In this document: positions 1 to 9,130 of the stretch, one piece after another
Layout: each line of letters opens with the position of its first letter
Numbering within the stretch: position 1 is the first letter of the stretch
Source of the DNA: Scytonema sp. UIC 10036
Lineage (GTDB): Bacteria > Cyanobacteriota > Cyanobacteriia > Cyanobacteriales > Nostocaceae
Length of the DNA stretch: 64,000 nucleotides
Direction of reading: 5' to 3'
Assembly: GCF_009725235.1 (NCBI RefSeq)
Contig: NZ_WJFC01000014.1
Span: 48,135 to 112,134 of the forward strand
Position numbers and translations under genes: made by a program
The notes under the pieces: model-generated
Told to the model about the DNA's origin: nothing
The model's database searches: none
The model's input: the letters and a program-made list of their open reading frames with translations, nothing else

Positions 1-1
1 A

Positions 2-237
2 AAACCGCAAATAACTCTCTCTACTGAATATATTTCTGAAGCAAGAAAAAAATTGGGGTTGAGCCAAAGAGACTTGGCACAACTAACAGGTAAAAGTCAG
101 AGTTGGATTCGTGATATTGAAAATGGGCGTTTTCAAGCTAAGTTAGAAGACCAGATGTTATTGCTAAAAGCGCTGGGGATGAATTAGATTTTGAGATGAC
201 GAAGCGCAACAGCAAAATAGTTAGAGATGAAGCATGA
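2..237 (+). pseudogene. HipB-like XRE helix-turn-helix regulator, 5'-truncated by window edge and frameshifted
   Basis: The frame opening at base 2 encodes a Cro/CI helix-turn-helix (SEARKKLGLSQRDLAQLTG then KSQSWIRDIENGRF) and stops at 185-187. After KALG the expected continuation of HipB-type proteins, DELDFEMT, is present one frame over from base 178 and runs to a stop at 235-237. Restoring one G in the GGGG run at 175-178 would join both parts. It is therefore either a single-base frameshift mutation or a base-calling error. HipB proteins are DNA-binding antitoxins, but no HipA kinase is visible downstream. The 5' end lies outside the window. Confidence 0.7.
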
Positions 238-249
238 AATACAAGCCTC

Positions 250-345
250 ACAACTAAGAAATAGCTTTGCTCCATCTAAGTTGGCATGATGTAGTAAAGC
301 TGCTCTCAAGTCTGCGTAGCTCAAATCTGCCCCATTATTCGACCT
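250..345 (-). pseudogene. Pentapeptide-repeat protein fragment
   Basis: The minus strand reads NNGADLSYADLRAALLHHAN followed by LDGAKLF, the A(D/N)LxX periodicity of pentapeptide-repeat proteins. No start or longer frame surrounds it, so it is a remnant. Too short for any functional statement. Confidence 0.45.
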
Positions 346-398
346 TTGATTTATAACTCTAGCACTTTCTTATTATGGACATTTGAGAGCATTGCCTT

Positions 399-1481
399 CT
401 AAGGTTGGGTTAACACTGCCATCAGTTCTGCGACGGACATGATACGTTCAGTGTACTTAACATTAGCTCCAGAAAAAATTAGACCGTGTTCTACGTCTCC
501 AGATGCAGCTTTAGCTAGCGCTTGGAGAAGACAATAAGTTTTTCCAGTGTCTCGACACAAGCACGCTTCTAAGCAATTAGCTACACATCGCCGTTCTAAT
601 GCTGTTGATGAGCCAGCTATTGCCTGCTGTGCAAAGGGATTGCGTAAAGCACGACTGGGTTTTCCTACAGGGCTGGGCACAGTCACAATATCTTCTGGAC
701 AGGCTTTGAGATGGCACTCTTTATAACGTTGGTCAGCATCGCATTCTTCTGTGGTAATGAAGCGAGTACCGATTTGGACGCCATCTGCTCCAATTGCCAA
801 TATGCGATCGATATCGCTTCGATCCCAAATGCCTCCCGTAACAATCAACGGAATTATGACACCTAGCTTTTGTTCCAAATAGTCTCGCAGCTGAGAAATG
901 AGAGACTCTGTCGAGAATTCTGGAGTGTTTACGTGTTCGCACTGCGTGAAATGCCCCCCAACCATCTGACAATTTTCGACAATCAAGGCATCGGGTAGTC
1001 GATTGTATTGACGTTGCCAACTTTCGCAGATGGTTTGGGCTGACAGCAAGTCGGAGATGCTTGGCACTAATGCCACATCGGGATAGTCTGCTGTGTACAT
1101 CGGTAAAGTCAGAGGCACTCCAGCTCCAGTAATAATAAAATTGGCTCCATGAGCAGCAGCTGTCTGAGCCAACACGGGATAATCTTTGGTGGCAACAAGA
1201 ATATTAACCCCGATCGCTCCATTTGGGCTAAGGGTGCGGGCTTTGGTCAGTTCATCTATCAAAGCAAGTCGATTGGCTTCAAAAAAGTTCCCTCGTTTGC
1301 GTTGACGAAAGTAGGGAGAATGCAACCCCAGTCCCAGCGAGGCGATCGCACCTACTCCACCTGCGTTGGCAACTGCTGCTGCAAGCTTTGCGCCAGATAC
1401 CTGTACTGCCATTGCACCTTGAACAATGGGATAGCGGGCAACGTGTTTGCCAATCCGTAGGGGATGTAAGATAGAGGTCAT
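399..1481 (-). CDS. NAD(P)H-dependent flavin oxidoreductase, nitronate monooxygenase (2-nitropropane dioxygenase) family
   Basis: The 360-residue protein has the TIM-barrel FMN fold of this family. It starts with PLRIGKHVARYPIVQGAMA (the QGAM motif) and has the glycine-rich segments AAVANAGGVGAIAS, IVTGGIWDRSDIDRILAIGA and GADGVQIGTRFITTEEC that line the FMN phosphate site. A Cys-rich stretch near residues 300-320 (CVANCLEACLCRDTGKTYC) is found in the subgroup related to enoyl-ACP reductase II/PfaD-like oxidoreductases and may not be typical of nitronate oxidation. The substrate is uncertain. It is a monocistronic minus-strand gene, separated by 123 bp from the Btu operon end. Confidence 0.85.
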   Translation of the reverse strand: MTSILHPLRIGKHVARYPIVQGAMAVQVSGAKLAAAVANAGGVGAIASLGLGLHSPYFRQRKRGNFFEANRLALIDELTKARTLSPNGAIGVNILVATKDYPVLAQTAAAHGANFIITGAGVPLTLPMYTADYPDVALVPSISDLLSAQTICESWQRQYNRLPDALIVENCQMVGGHFTQCEHVNTPEFSTESLISQLRDYLEQKLGVIIPLIVTGGIWDRSDIDRILAIGADGVQIGTRFITTEECDADQRYKECHLKACPEDIVTVPSPVGKPSRALRNPFAQQAIAGSSTALERRCVANCLEACLCRDTGKTYCLLQALAKAASGDVEHGLIFSGANVKYTERIMSVAELMAVLTQP

Positions 1482-1604
1482 TAAAATACATTTCCTTATA
1501 ACTGTTGAGTCATTTTAGCACCTCAGTGTTCATTGTTGCTTTGGTATGGAGTATTGGGGTAGCTTTTTCGGTCTGTTATAACTAAGCCTTTAAAGTAGCG
1601 AGCG

Positions 1605-2627
1605 CTACATCGGCAAAAATTGATTCAAGAATTGAATGAGTTTTTCTACCTCATAGTACAAAAGTATTTCGCGATCGCGTATAACCTGCCAAACAACTTG
1701 TTCTTTTGTAGATATCACTTCTATGCAGATGGGAGAGGATTTGCTCTCAGTCTGAACAAGAAATCCCACTCTTTCCAAAGCGCGTTTTGTCCATAACGCT
1801 TCTACACCGTCACCCACCAAATCTACTGCACCCCGTACTGCTGTATTAAGATGAAACTCTCCAGAAGTAATATCAAATTCCACTCCTTCACTGCGGAAAG
1901 TTTCGGCAAATGCACCGCTCAAAACTAAATCTTCCGGTGCGCCAACGTGCAAAGTTCCATTGCTGGCTAATAACCAAATTTTGTCTGCTAAACGTAAAGC
2001 GAGATTGAGATCGTGGGTGGATAAGAGAATTGCTTGGTGATTTTTCCAAGCAATCTGGCGCAGCAATTGCATAATTTCCACACGTCTGGGTAAATCTAAA
2101 AATGCTGTTGGCTCATCAAGTAGCATGACAACAGGTGATTGTGCTAAAGCGCGTGCGATCGCAATTTTTTGTCTTTCTCCGTCACTAAGTTCGCTAACAT
2201 GGCGTTGCGCTAAGTGTGTGGCACCGACAGATTTTATTGCCCAAGTGACAATTTCTTCATCTTGCGGTGTTAACTTTCCCCACCAATCCGTGTAGGGATA
2301 GCGTCCTAAAGTCACAAAGGTGTATGCTGATAGCATTCCTACATCTATCTTCTCAGTCAGCACCAAGCTGAGACGTTTTGCTAATTCTTGCGGTGGTAAT
2401 TTATAAACATTTTCTCCTAACAGTTGCACTTCCCCTTGAAGAGGGGGTTGCATGCCAGCAAGCGTCCGTAGTAAGGTTGACTTACCCGCTCCATTGGGAC
2501 CGAGCAAACAGACGAGTTCTCCAGCTTGGAGTGATAGGTCAATACTGGATGCAACTTTTCGTAAAGTTGTCTGGGATGTTTTGTAACCAATAGTCAGGTT
2601 GTGGGTTGTGAGAATTGCATCACTCAT
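1605..2627 (-). CDS. btuD: Cobalamin/iron-complex ABC transporter ATP-binding protein (BtuD/FecE-like)
   Basis: This is a 340-residue ATPase of a type II importer. Walker A (GPNGAGKST, about residues 43-51), the ABC signature LSDGERQK and Walker B VVMLLDEPT followed by a switch-His segment (LLSTHDLNLAL) are all present. It carries about 80 residues beyond the usual 260, a C-terminal extension of unknown role. Its start overlaps the stop of the permease by 4 bp (ATGA), so the two are translationally coupled. FecE, FhuC and BtuD are hard to tell apart by sequence. I choose cobalamin because the operon begins at a cobalamin riboswitch (8835-8950). Heme or siderophore transport is the alternative. 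Confidence 0.85.
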   Translation of the reverse strand: MSDAILTTHNLTIGYKTSQTTLRKVASSIDLSLQAGELVCLLGPNGAGKSTLLRTLAGMQPPLQGEVQLLGENVYKLPPQELAKRLSLVLTEKIDVGMLSAYTFVTLGRYPYTDWWGKLTPQDEEIVTWAIKSVGATHLAQRHVSELSDGERQKIAIARALAQSPVVMLLDEPTAFLDLPRRVEIMQLLRQIAWKNHQAILLSTHDLNLALRLADKIWLLASNGTLHVGAPEDLVLSGAFAETFRSEGVEFDITSGEFHLNTAVRGAVDLVGDGVEALWTKRALERVGFLVQTESKSSPICIEVISTKEQVVWQVIRDREILLYYEVEKLIQFLNQFLPM

Positions 2628-3691
2628 GTGGGAAAAGATTTTTGCGAATTGCGTTTTAAAATGACCCAGGTAACCACAGGAGTTCCTATTAAGGCAGTGA
2701 TAGCATTTAATGGTAGAACAATTTGACTTCCCGGAAGTTGGGAAATCAAATCTGCAATTAATGCTAGAATAGCACCCATCATTGTAACTGCTGGAATTAA
2801 TATGCGATGATCTGAAGTATTAAACAAACTGCGACATAAGTGGGGAATTGCGACACCCAAAAAGGCGATGGGACCGCAAAAAGCAGTGATTGCTCCTGCT
2901 AAGACAGAAGCACTAGTAATAATTAAAAATCTGGCTTTTTGTACTGTTAACCCCATACTGCGTGCATAAGATTCTCCAAGTAACAATGCATTGAGTGGTT
3001 TTGATAGCAAGAGCGCCATCAGCAAACCCAAAAGTATGACAGGAGCTAAAATAATCATTTGTGTCCAAGTTACCCCCGCAAAACTGCCAAAAGTCCAGAT
3101 AAGATAAGTTTGAATGCGTTCTTGGGAACTAAAATTTAGTAAAATACTAACAATGGCACTAGTAGCGTAGCCAAATAATAAACCTAAAATCAACAGTGTC
3201 ATTGTGTCGCGGACTCGGCGAGCAACCAGTAACATCATTCCTAAAACTGATGCTGCACCAAGACTGGCTGAGATGACTAAACCAAAGTCGCCAATTATGC
3301 CTAAATCTTTTAATAGTGTTGGTATACCTGTGGCGGTAGCTGTGAGGACAACTAATGCGACTCCTAAACTTGCTCCCGAACTAATTCCTAAGATGAATGG
3401 TCCGGCTAGAGGATTTCTAAATAAGGTTTGCATTTGCAAGCCACTGACTCCTAATGCTCCACCTGCAAGGATTGCAGTCAATGCTTTTGGTAAGCGAAAT
3501 TTGAGAATGATGCTAGTCCATGTGGTTTTTTCTGGTTGTTGTCCTAGTAGGATTGTGATGACTTGATTGAGGGGGATTTGAACTGAACCTAGGGCTATAT
3601 CGAGCAGGAAGGCGAGAATGAGGGTTAAAAGTAATGTGGAGAAGAGGAGTAGTGGTATGGGGAGATTTTTGGAGGTTTTTAAAAATGGCAT
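2624..3691 (-). CDS. btuC: Cobalamin/iron-complex ABC transporter permease, FecCD family
   Basis: The 355-residue protein is almost entirely hydrophobic helices, as in the 10-TM BtuC/FecCD importers. Family segments seen are KFRLPKALTAILAGGALGVS and ISSGASLGVALVV near the N-terminal half, and CGPIAFLGVAIPHLCRSLF, the cytoplasmic coupling region, near the C-terminal half. It lies between the substrate-binding protein and the ATPase in the standard F-C-D order and would form the inner-membrane channel. The start is the ATG at 3691. The gap to the btuF stop is 68 bp. Confidence 0.88.
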   Translation of the reverse strand: MPFLKTSKNLPIPLLLFSTLLLTLILAFLLDIALGSVQIPLNQVITILLGQQPEKTTWTSIILKFRLPKALTAILAGGALGVSGLQMQTLFRNPLAGPFILGISSGASLGVALVVLTATATGIPTLLKDLGIIGDFGLVISASLGAASVLGMMLLVARRVRDTMTLLILGLLFGYATSAIVSILLNFSSQERIQTYLIWTFGSFAGVTWTQMIILAPVILLGLLMALLLSKPLNALLLGESYARSMGLTVQKARFLIITSASVLAGAITAFCGPIAFLGVAIPHLCRSLFNTSDHRILIPAVTMMGAILALIADLISQLPGSQIVLPLNAITALIGTPVVTWVILKRNSQKSFPT

Positions 3692-3759
3692 TTTAATTAT
3701 ATAAACCGCAAAGGTGCGAAGTACGCAAAGAAAGAAGGTAAGAAGGAGAGTTTTGGAAC

Positions 3760-5013
3760 TTAGGAAAGTTTACGATAGTATGTTAGCTTGTGAGCGGGAA
3801 GGATTTCCGGATGCAGAATTTTAATTATATCGGATAGGATGAGATGGGGGTTGCTAATGCCGCTTTCCCAGCAGTCATTGCCATTACTGGAGTTAAGACG
3901 AGCGTTGTTGTTATAAAGGTTTCCGTTTTTTACTGCTTTAAAAGTAGCATAGCGGTTATCGTCTGCCAGTAAGTCTTTTCGTGTTTTCCAATATTGGCTA
4001 CCGTTTAACCAGTAATCAGCATTGGCACCACGTTCAAAGACTTCTTCAAAGGATAATGGTAGAGAACCTGATGATTTATTATCTTTCCACACATAGTTTG
4101 CGCCTGCATCAGCTAAATATTGGGCAACATAACTGTTACCTCCTGGCATATACCAAGTTCCTTTTGAGTTAAATCCTACGAATACGGTTGGACGATTTTT
4201 AACAGCTTTTGCTTTGGTGGAGATTGTTTGATATTGTTTTGCTACTTCGTTGAATATTTTTTCGGCTTTGGCTTCACGGTTAAAAAATAAGGCAGTAAAC
4301 TTTAGCCATTCCGCTTGTCCTAATGGAGAGGATTCCATGTATTCGGCGTTAAGAGCCACTTTTAAACCTGCTTCTAGTAATTTGGGGTAACTATCAAATT
4401 CTGGATTACCGACTCCATACGTTGTCACTAAGTCGGGATTTAAATCTAATATTTTTTCTATATTGATATTAGCATTATTTCCTACTGAGGCAATTTGACT
4501 GGCTTTTATTTTCTGAACAACACTAGCAGTATTCACTTTACTGATGTCGCTGAATCCAAGAAGTTTATCTACAACTCCTAATTTATCCAAATGGGGTAAG
4601 TGAGTTGTTGACAGCGAGACCATTGTGTTTATTGGGATTTGAATAATTTGTGTTTCTTTATATTCTTCTGGTATTGGTGTACCGCATTGAACAAGAACAT
4701 ATTGAAATGTCACGTCAGCATTTCGCCAAGGATTTTTGATTGTAATAACTTTGTAATTATCGCGATATTCTACTACAAACCCCTTGGCATATTTCACACT
4801 CGCTTTTTCTGGAAAGTAATTGATTGTTGGTTTATAGTTTTGAACACATCCTTGGAGAACATTGGTATTGGAAGAGAAAATTGTGCCATCAGTCAATTGA
4901 TTAGTATCACTTACTGTGTTTGACTTGTGACAAGCTATAATCAAAACAGCAATTAAGACTATCTGGCACAAGAGGATTAGGGTTTTAGATTTGAGAAATC
5001 TTGCACCTATCAT
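3760..5013 (-). CDS. btuF: Cobalamin/iron-complex ABC transporter substrate-binding lipoprotein
   Basis: The 417-residue protein begins with a lipoprotein signal (hydrophobic stretch ending LIIAC, lipobox Cys near residue 28). It has the class III binding-protein signature with the domain hinge: MVSLSTTHLPHLDKLGVVD, ILDLNPDLVTTYG and later AQYLADAGANYVW. An insertion of about 100 residues before the first lobe (containing YAKGFVVEYRD) is also seen in some cyanobacterial FecB-like proteins. It would bind the ligand in the periplasm and deliver it to the permease. Its ATG overlaps the stop of the upstream 2Fe-2S gene (ATGA). Ligand assignment as cobalamin rests on the riboswitch and is inference. 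Confidence 0.82.
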   Translation of the reverse strand: MIGARFLKSKTLILLCQIVLIAVLIIACHKSNTVSDTNQLTDGTIFSSNTNVLQGCVQNYKPTINYFPEKASVKYAKGFVVEYRDNYKVITIKNPWRNADVTFQYVLVQCGTPIPEEYKETQIIQIPINTMVSLSTTHLPHLDKLGVVDKLLGFSDISKVNTASVVQKIKASQIASVGNNANINIEKILDLNPDLVTTYGVGNPEFDSYPKLLEAGLKVALNAEYMESSPLGQAEWLKFTALFFNREAKAEKIFNEVAKQYQTISTKAKAVKNRPTVFVGFNSKGTWYMPGGNSYVAQYLADAGANYVWKDNKSSGSLPLSFEEVFERGANADYWLNGSQYWKTRKDLLADDNRYATFKAVKNGNLYNNNARLNSSNGNDCWESGISNPHLILSDIIKILHPEILPAHKLTYYRKLS

Positions 5014-5885
5014 GCATTTGATCCGGGTGGGTAAGAATGTTGGGTTAATTTATTTCCTTGAACTAAATGCTCGTTGACAATTTTTTCAGCAATATCTGGA
5101 TTGACACGAGTATACCAAGTTCTATCCTCTGAGTAAAATACGACAGGACCAAGTTTACAAACTTCCAAACATCCAGAAGTTCTGACTTCCACTTCTAAAC
5201 CTGCTTCATCAACTGCTGCTTTTAATGCATCATAAACAGGTTGCCATTTTTGCGAAGGAAGACAGCGACTAGAGGTACAAACCGATATGTAAGAATGTTT
5301 CAGGGGATTTTTGTGAAATGGTAGGGGTTTATTTCCTAATACATAAATATCCCGAAGCTCTTCATACAATTCTAATTTAGATAGATCGGGTTTACCTTCT
5401 GGTAATAAGTTTTCTCCCTCCACTAATGGATTGGGTAATAAGATTGTCATCAATTGCTCGCGATCTCCATTCCAAAATTGTATTCCCCAACTTCTAGGGT
5501 TTCCCTCTTCGTTAAACCGACGATAAAAAGCTGCACGGCTGACTTGGCGCTGTTTCCTTAATTCTACTGGTGTATTGCAATGGGGACCTCCTAAATTTGC
5601 CTCAATACACAGGTGCAAGTGCCAACCTTCTGCTGCGACTGTAAGATATCCATCATAGAGAATACAAAGTTTGGGAGGGGCATTAAATTCTAATTCTAAA
5701 ACACTTCCTTGTACAATATGCCCTACTCCTACTTGATGCCAGTTTTGCTGAAACAGAGTATATAACAGTGATGAAAGCACATCAGTACTACAATCAAAAT
5801 CTTCATATTCTATCTTTCCTCCAGTTGGTGAAGGTTCAGAGATAACACGATTTAATGGTTTGACCCAAGGATTGAATTCAGTCAT
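5010..5885 (-). CDS. (2Fe-2S) thioredoxin-like ferredoxin-domain protein inside the Btu operon
   Basis: The 291-residue protein has an N-terminal domain I cannot name (residues 1-190, containing HLCIEANLGGPHCNTP) and a C-terminal thioredoxin-like 2Fe-2S domain. The cluster cysteines fit the pattern CTSSRC, then SGCLEVCKLGPVV about 35 residues later. It is translationally coupled to btuF (4-bp overlap) and lies just downstream of the receptor gene. That placement suggests a role in handling imported corrinoid or metal, for example reduction of Co(III), but this is inference. The fold is common to small cyanobacterial ferredoxins encoded beside metal-uptake genes. Confidence 0.75.
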   Translation of the reverse strand: MTEFNPWVKPLNRVISEPSPTGGKIEYEDFDCSTDVLSSLLYTLFQQNWHQVGVGHIVQGSVLELEFNAPPKLCILYDGYLTVAAEGWHLHLCIEANLGGPHCNTPVELRKQRQVSRAAFYRRFNEEGNPRSWGIQFWNGDREQLMTILLPNPLVEGENLLPEGKPDLSKLELYEELRDIYVLGNKPLPFHKNPLKHSYISVCTSSRCLPSQKWQPVYDALKAAVDEAGLEVEVRTSGCLEVCKLGPVVFYSEDRTWYTRVNPDIAEKIVNEHLVQGNKLTQHSYPPGSNA

Positions 5886-5921
5886 AGGGATTTTGGATTT
5901 TGGATTTGAGATTTTGGATTC

Positions 5922-5966
5922 TTAGTTAAACAACTAACAACTAACAACTAACAACTAACCACTAAC
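5922..5966. repeat. Heptanucleotide short tandemly repeated repeats (STRR)
   Basis: About five copies of a CAACTAA-type heptamer lie between btuB and the 2Fe-2S gene, preceded by two TTTTGGATTT-type repeats (5889-5920). Such STRRs are a known feature of filamentous cyanobacterial genomes. They could form a weak intercistronic structure. Confidence 0.75.
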
Positions 5967-8048
5967 CTAAAAAGTCGAATTTATACCTACTTGAAAAACT
6001 CTACCTGCATCGGGAAATCCAGGAAATAACTGATATCTTTGATTAAAGATATTGTCTACGCTACCTGCGATTACTATTTTATCACTTAGAGGCACTCTTA
6101 GTTTAAAATCAAAAGTTGTATACCCTGGTAAAAATTCAGTGTTCGTATTATTGGTTGGATATGAACCTAGGGAATGCATAAGTATTCCTGCGTATAATCC
6201 TTGGGGTGTTTCATAGGAAACTCCGAAATTTAAACTATCTGCACCTGCAAATCTTAATTCATTGTCTTCCTCGTCAAGATTGACACTTTCTAAAATGCGA
6301 GGTTCATTGAGCGTGTAGTTCACAAAAGCGTATAGGTTTTTTGCCAGTTGTAGGTTCAAAACTGCTTCAATTCCCAAGGTGCGGACTAAACCAATATTCT
6401 CGTATGTAGCTACGGGAACAGCAAAGTTATAGGCAATTAGGTCTGATATTGTATTGTTAAAAAAGGTTAAACGCAATAGACCGAAGTTCCCAAGTTTCTG
6501 GTCAATTCCTATATCATAGCTGTTTCCTTTCTCTGGTTCTAAATTTGGATTACCTACAAAGGTGGAACCTCTAGCATACAAGTTAAAAAGGGTAGGTGCG
6601 CGAAAATTCCTGATGTAGTTGGCTCTTATGGTGGTAGAGTCTGTAAGTGCTAGTTTTGCGCCTACACTGGGAGATGTGAAGGAGCCATTCACTAAGCTGC
6701 TAAAATCTTGGCGTATGCCAAAATTCATACTGAAGCTTGGGGTAAAATTTATTTCATATCTAGCAAACAATGCTCCTTGATTAATACTATCGTCGTAACT
6801 AACTGTTTGTTGGTTGTTGAAATAGGTGAAGGTGCTGTTACGTGCTGATACACTGCGGTAATCAAAGCCATAAACCAATGCTTGATTTTTAGCAAAATTC
6901 CAACTGTGCTGTACTTGCATTCCGTAAGAATTTTGCTCGTTATCAAACCGATTTTGAACGTTCAGTGTTCCAGTACGATTATCAGAACGGGTGTTGAGAA
7001 AATCTGCGTAAAATTTCGCTGTCAGCAGGGAATCGTTTCCTCCTCCCAGTTTTGAAGCCCAGGTTAAGTCAGTGAGAACTTGATCTGTGTATTTCCGATT
7101 GTTGTCGGTTAAGGAGTTGAAATAACCTTGTCCAAAGACTGGGAAAGGGATAGGAACTCCTCCTGGAACTCCTTGATCTTTTGAAAGGTACAGAGTTGAC
7201 AGAGTTAGGGTATTGCGATCGCCTATATTTCCTTCTAACTTAACATTAAAGTTATTGTATAGAGCTTCATTATTTTTTCTAGTGCCTTCAAAGTTCGCTT
7301 CTGGAATCGAATAAAGATAATTGTTATCAGCTTGGGTGCGATTGTACCCCACAACCCATCCAATATTGCCTACTTTCCTGCTATTTTGAATAGTCTGTTG
7401 ATTAAGCCCATACGCACCAACTGTGACTTCCCCTCGTGTTGTGAGTGTCTCTGTTGGAGGGCGAGTGATGATGTTGATAACTCCTCCAATTGCGGAGGAA
7501 CCATAAAGGGTAGAACCTCCTCCCGGTAAAACTTCTATTCTTTCAACAATGTTGCTAGTAATTTCTGAAAGGTCAAAACTACCGCTTCCAAGATTGTTAA
7601 TTGGTCTCCCATCTAGCAAAATCAAAACTTGTTCCGAGTTGGAACCCCGGATAAATTGACCGCTTAATGCGTTCACCTCTGTCCCGACTGTACCATCAGG
7701 TAAGATTCCTGGAAGAAATCGCAGTGCTTCTCTGACAGTTTTCGCTCCCTGCGCTTCTATTTCTTCTCCTGTAATGACATAGACTGGACGAGTAGAATCT
7801 TTGACTGTTCCTTCTCTACGAAAGGGTGTAAATACAGGTTGATTCAATACCTTTCCTGTGACATTCAGTTCAATATCTGGTTCTTGTTCGTTAGTTGGCG
7901 CTGGTGTACTTTGGGTGATGGTTGTGTTATGAACTGGTTGCTTGTTTTGTTGTGCGAGCGCGCACTCGCTCTTACAAAACATCCCCCAAGTCACTCCAAT
8001 AGACACAATAAGTTGAATTCTCCAACTGAGAACACACAAGGTATTCAT
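5967..8048 (-). CDS. btuB: TonB-dependent outer-membrane cobalamin receptor
   Basis: From the ATG at 8048, preceded by a good ribosome-binding site (GAGGAGA), the protein has 693 residues. A longer frame opens at 8165, but the signal peptide (MNTLCVLSWRIQLIVSIG... ending ALAQ) starts at 8048. Domains: a TonB-box/linker region, the plug domain (PVYVITGEEIEAQGAKTVRE, LILLDGRPINNL, GGGSTLYGSSAIGGVINIIT) and a 22-strand type barrel ending in aromatic VGINSTF, as required for outer-membrane assembly. The barrel has SFRAPTLFNLYARG- and NLEPEK-type motifs of BtuB/vitamin B12 and catecholate receptors. It is in a riboswitch-led operon, which supports cobalamin. The 302-bp gap to the upstream DUF1636 gene leaves room for a second promoter. 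Confidence 0.88.
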   Translation of the reverse strand: MNTLCVLSWRIQLIVSIGVTWGMFCKSECALAQQNKQPVHNTTITQSTPAPTNEQEPDIELNVTGKVLNQPVFTPFRREGTVKDSTRPVYVITGEEIEAQGAKTVREALRFLPGILPDGTVGTEVNALSGQFIRGSNSEQVLILLDGRPINNLGSGSFDLSEITSNIVERIEVLPGGGSTLYGSSAIGGVINIITRPPTETLTTRGEVTVGAYGLNQQTIQNSRKVGNIGWVVGYNRTQADNNYLYSIPEANFEGTRKNNEALYNNFNVKLEGNIGDRNTLTLSTLYLSKDQGVPGGVPIPFPVFGQGYFNSLTDNNRKYTDQVLTDLTWASKLGGGNDSLLTAKFYADFLNTRSDNRTGTLNVQNRFDNEQNSYGMQVQHSWNFAKNQALVYGFDYRSVSARNSTFTYFNNQQTVSYDDSINQGALFARYEINFTPSFSMNFGIRQDFSSLVNGSFTSPSVGAKLALTDSTTIRANYIRNFRAPTLFNLYARGSTFVGNPNLEPEKGNSYDIGIDQKLGNFGLLRLTFFNNTISDLIAYNFAVPVATYENIGLVRTLGIEAVLNLQLAKNLYAFVNYTLNEPRILESVNLDEEDNELRFAGADSLNFGVSYETPQGLYAGILMHSLGSYPTNNTNTEFLPGYTTFDFKLRVPLSDKIVIAGSVDNIFNQRYQLFPGFPDAGRVFQVGINSTF

Positions 8049-8350
8049 TTCTCTCCTCACTGATTCAGCTTTTTTAGAAACCACTTTCTGTACTAAAGAG
8101 TTAAGCTCATCCCACCCTGAAGGAATGGGACGAGAGCAAGAAAGCAGGAATGGGGCATGAGGCATGGTAAATTACAGCAGTTTGCACCTAAATGAACTAC
8201 ACTGTTTGTCATAGCGCAGTGTTAAGAGCGCCCCTACAACTGTGGTCTATTGACTTGAAAATGACTGTAACTCAGCACCAATGCCTCTAGATTGGTATTT
8301 GGCCCAAACTTTTACTCAGATAAATCCCTGAGAGTGCATTGAGCGACGAA

Positions 8351-8797
8351 CTATAGAAAAATTGAGGGTGCCGATGTGAAAGTCACCAATTGTGAGATGA
8401 TAATTGTTACCATAGCAATGGGAGGAATTTTTGCCAAGATTCCTTTTTTGAGAGGTTCTGGTCTTTCTGCCCAAGGCAACAAGCCCTGGGGATGAGTATG
8501 ATACTTACTAGCGCACTCCAACACACCTGCTATTGCTGAAAGAGGTAAATCTGGTGATAAATCACCAAAAAGATAAGTGTATTTATGACTTGCTGCAAAA
8601 GAAATAACACAAGAACGATTGCAAGCGCTCATACATTCTACAGGTTGAATTTCAAACTCTGAGTGCAATTCCCAATCAGAGAACGATTCCTGCAATCGCT
8701 GTAATAGTTTTTCACCACCACTTACGCCAACTCGCTTTCCACCTTGCCATACACTGGCGCAAGTGGTACAAACAAACATAATATGCTGTATTTTCAT
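8351..8797 (-). CDS. DUF1636 predicted metal-binding protein, first gene of the cobalamin operon
   Basis: The 148-residue protein fits the DUF1636 (COG5469) family: FVCTTCASVWQGG near the start and ECMSACNRSCVISF at residues 70-85. The paired cysteines (CTTC and CMSACNRSC) look like a thioredoxin-like 2Fe-2S ligand set. After residue 95 it continues YLFGDLSPDLPLSAIAGV, the normal family C-terminus. It is only 38 bp downstream of a minus-strand cobalamin riboswitch. A second DUF1636 copy at 38939 also sits behind a riboswitch, so this family is tied to cobalamin or cobalt in this genome. Exact function is unknown. Confidence 0.82.
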   Translation of the reverse strand: MKIQHIMFVCTTCASVWQGGKRVGVSGGEKLLQRLQESFSDWELHSEFEIQPVECMSACNRSCVISFAASHKYTYLFGDLSPDLPLSAIAGVLECASKYHTHPQGLLPWAERPEPLKKGILAKIPPIAMVTIIISQLVTFTSAPSIFL

Positions 8798-8834
8798 CTA
8801 TACCTCGTAGATGAGCATCAATAAAAGTTAACCA

Positions 8835-8950
8835 ATCGGTGGGCGTTCTGACTCAAAAGGAAAACCTTTATTACAGCTGCGGGACAGTGCCGGATTTGCA
8901 CCGAACTTTCCCCGTTACCTCTAGTGGCTGGTCTCCACTAGAACCGAATT
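8835..8950 (-). promoter_or_regulatory. Cobalamin riboswitch controlling DUF1636-btuB-btuFCD
   Basis: The minus strand carries the diagnostic elements in order: GGTTCTAGTGG, AGCCACTAGAGGTAACGGGG, GTCCGG-type core (here AGTTCGGTGCAAATCCGGCA), the B12 box CTGTCCCGCAGCTGTAAT, and the 3' GAGTCAGAACGCCCACC element. AdoCbl binding would be expected to repress the downstream uptake genes. This is the only minus-strand copy among five in the window. Confidence 0.95.
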
Positions 8951-9130
8951 GTTTTTTACGATATCACATTTGTGTAGCTGCTCATCTTTAATTTTTGGGG
9001 GCGTTGGCACTTTGCCTAGAACTGAAACAAACCATTTCAGCCAATCGATCCCATTGCTCATCGGTTGTTCATTCAAATCGCTGCTCTATAAATATGCCCG
9101 ATCTAGTGATGTTATACAACATTAGAGTTA

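Noticed and set aside
5922..5966. CRISPR array candidate from short repeats
   Set aside because: Units are 7 bp without spacers: STRR, not CRISPR. No cas genes are seen.
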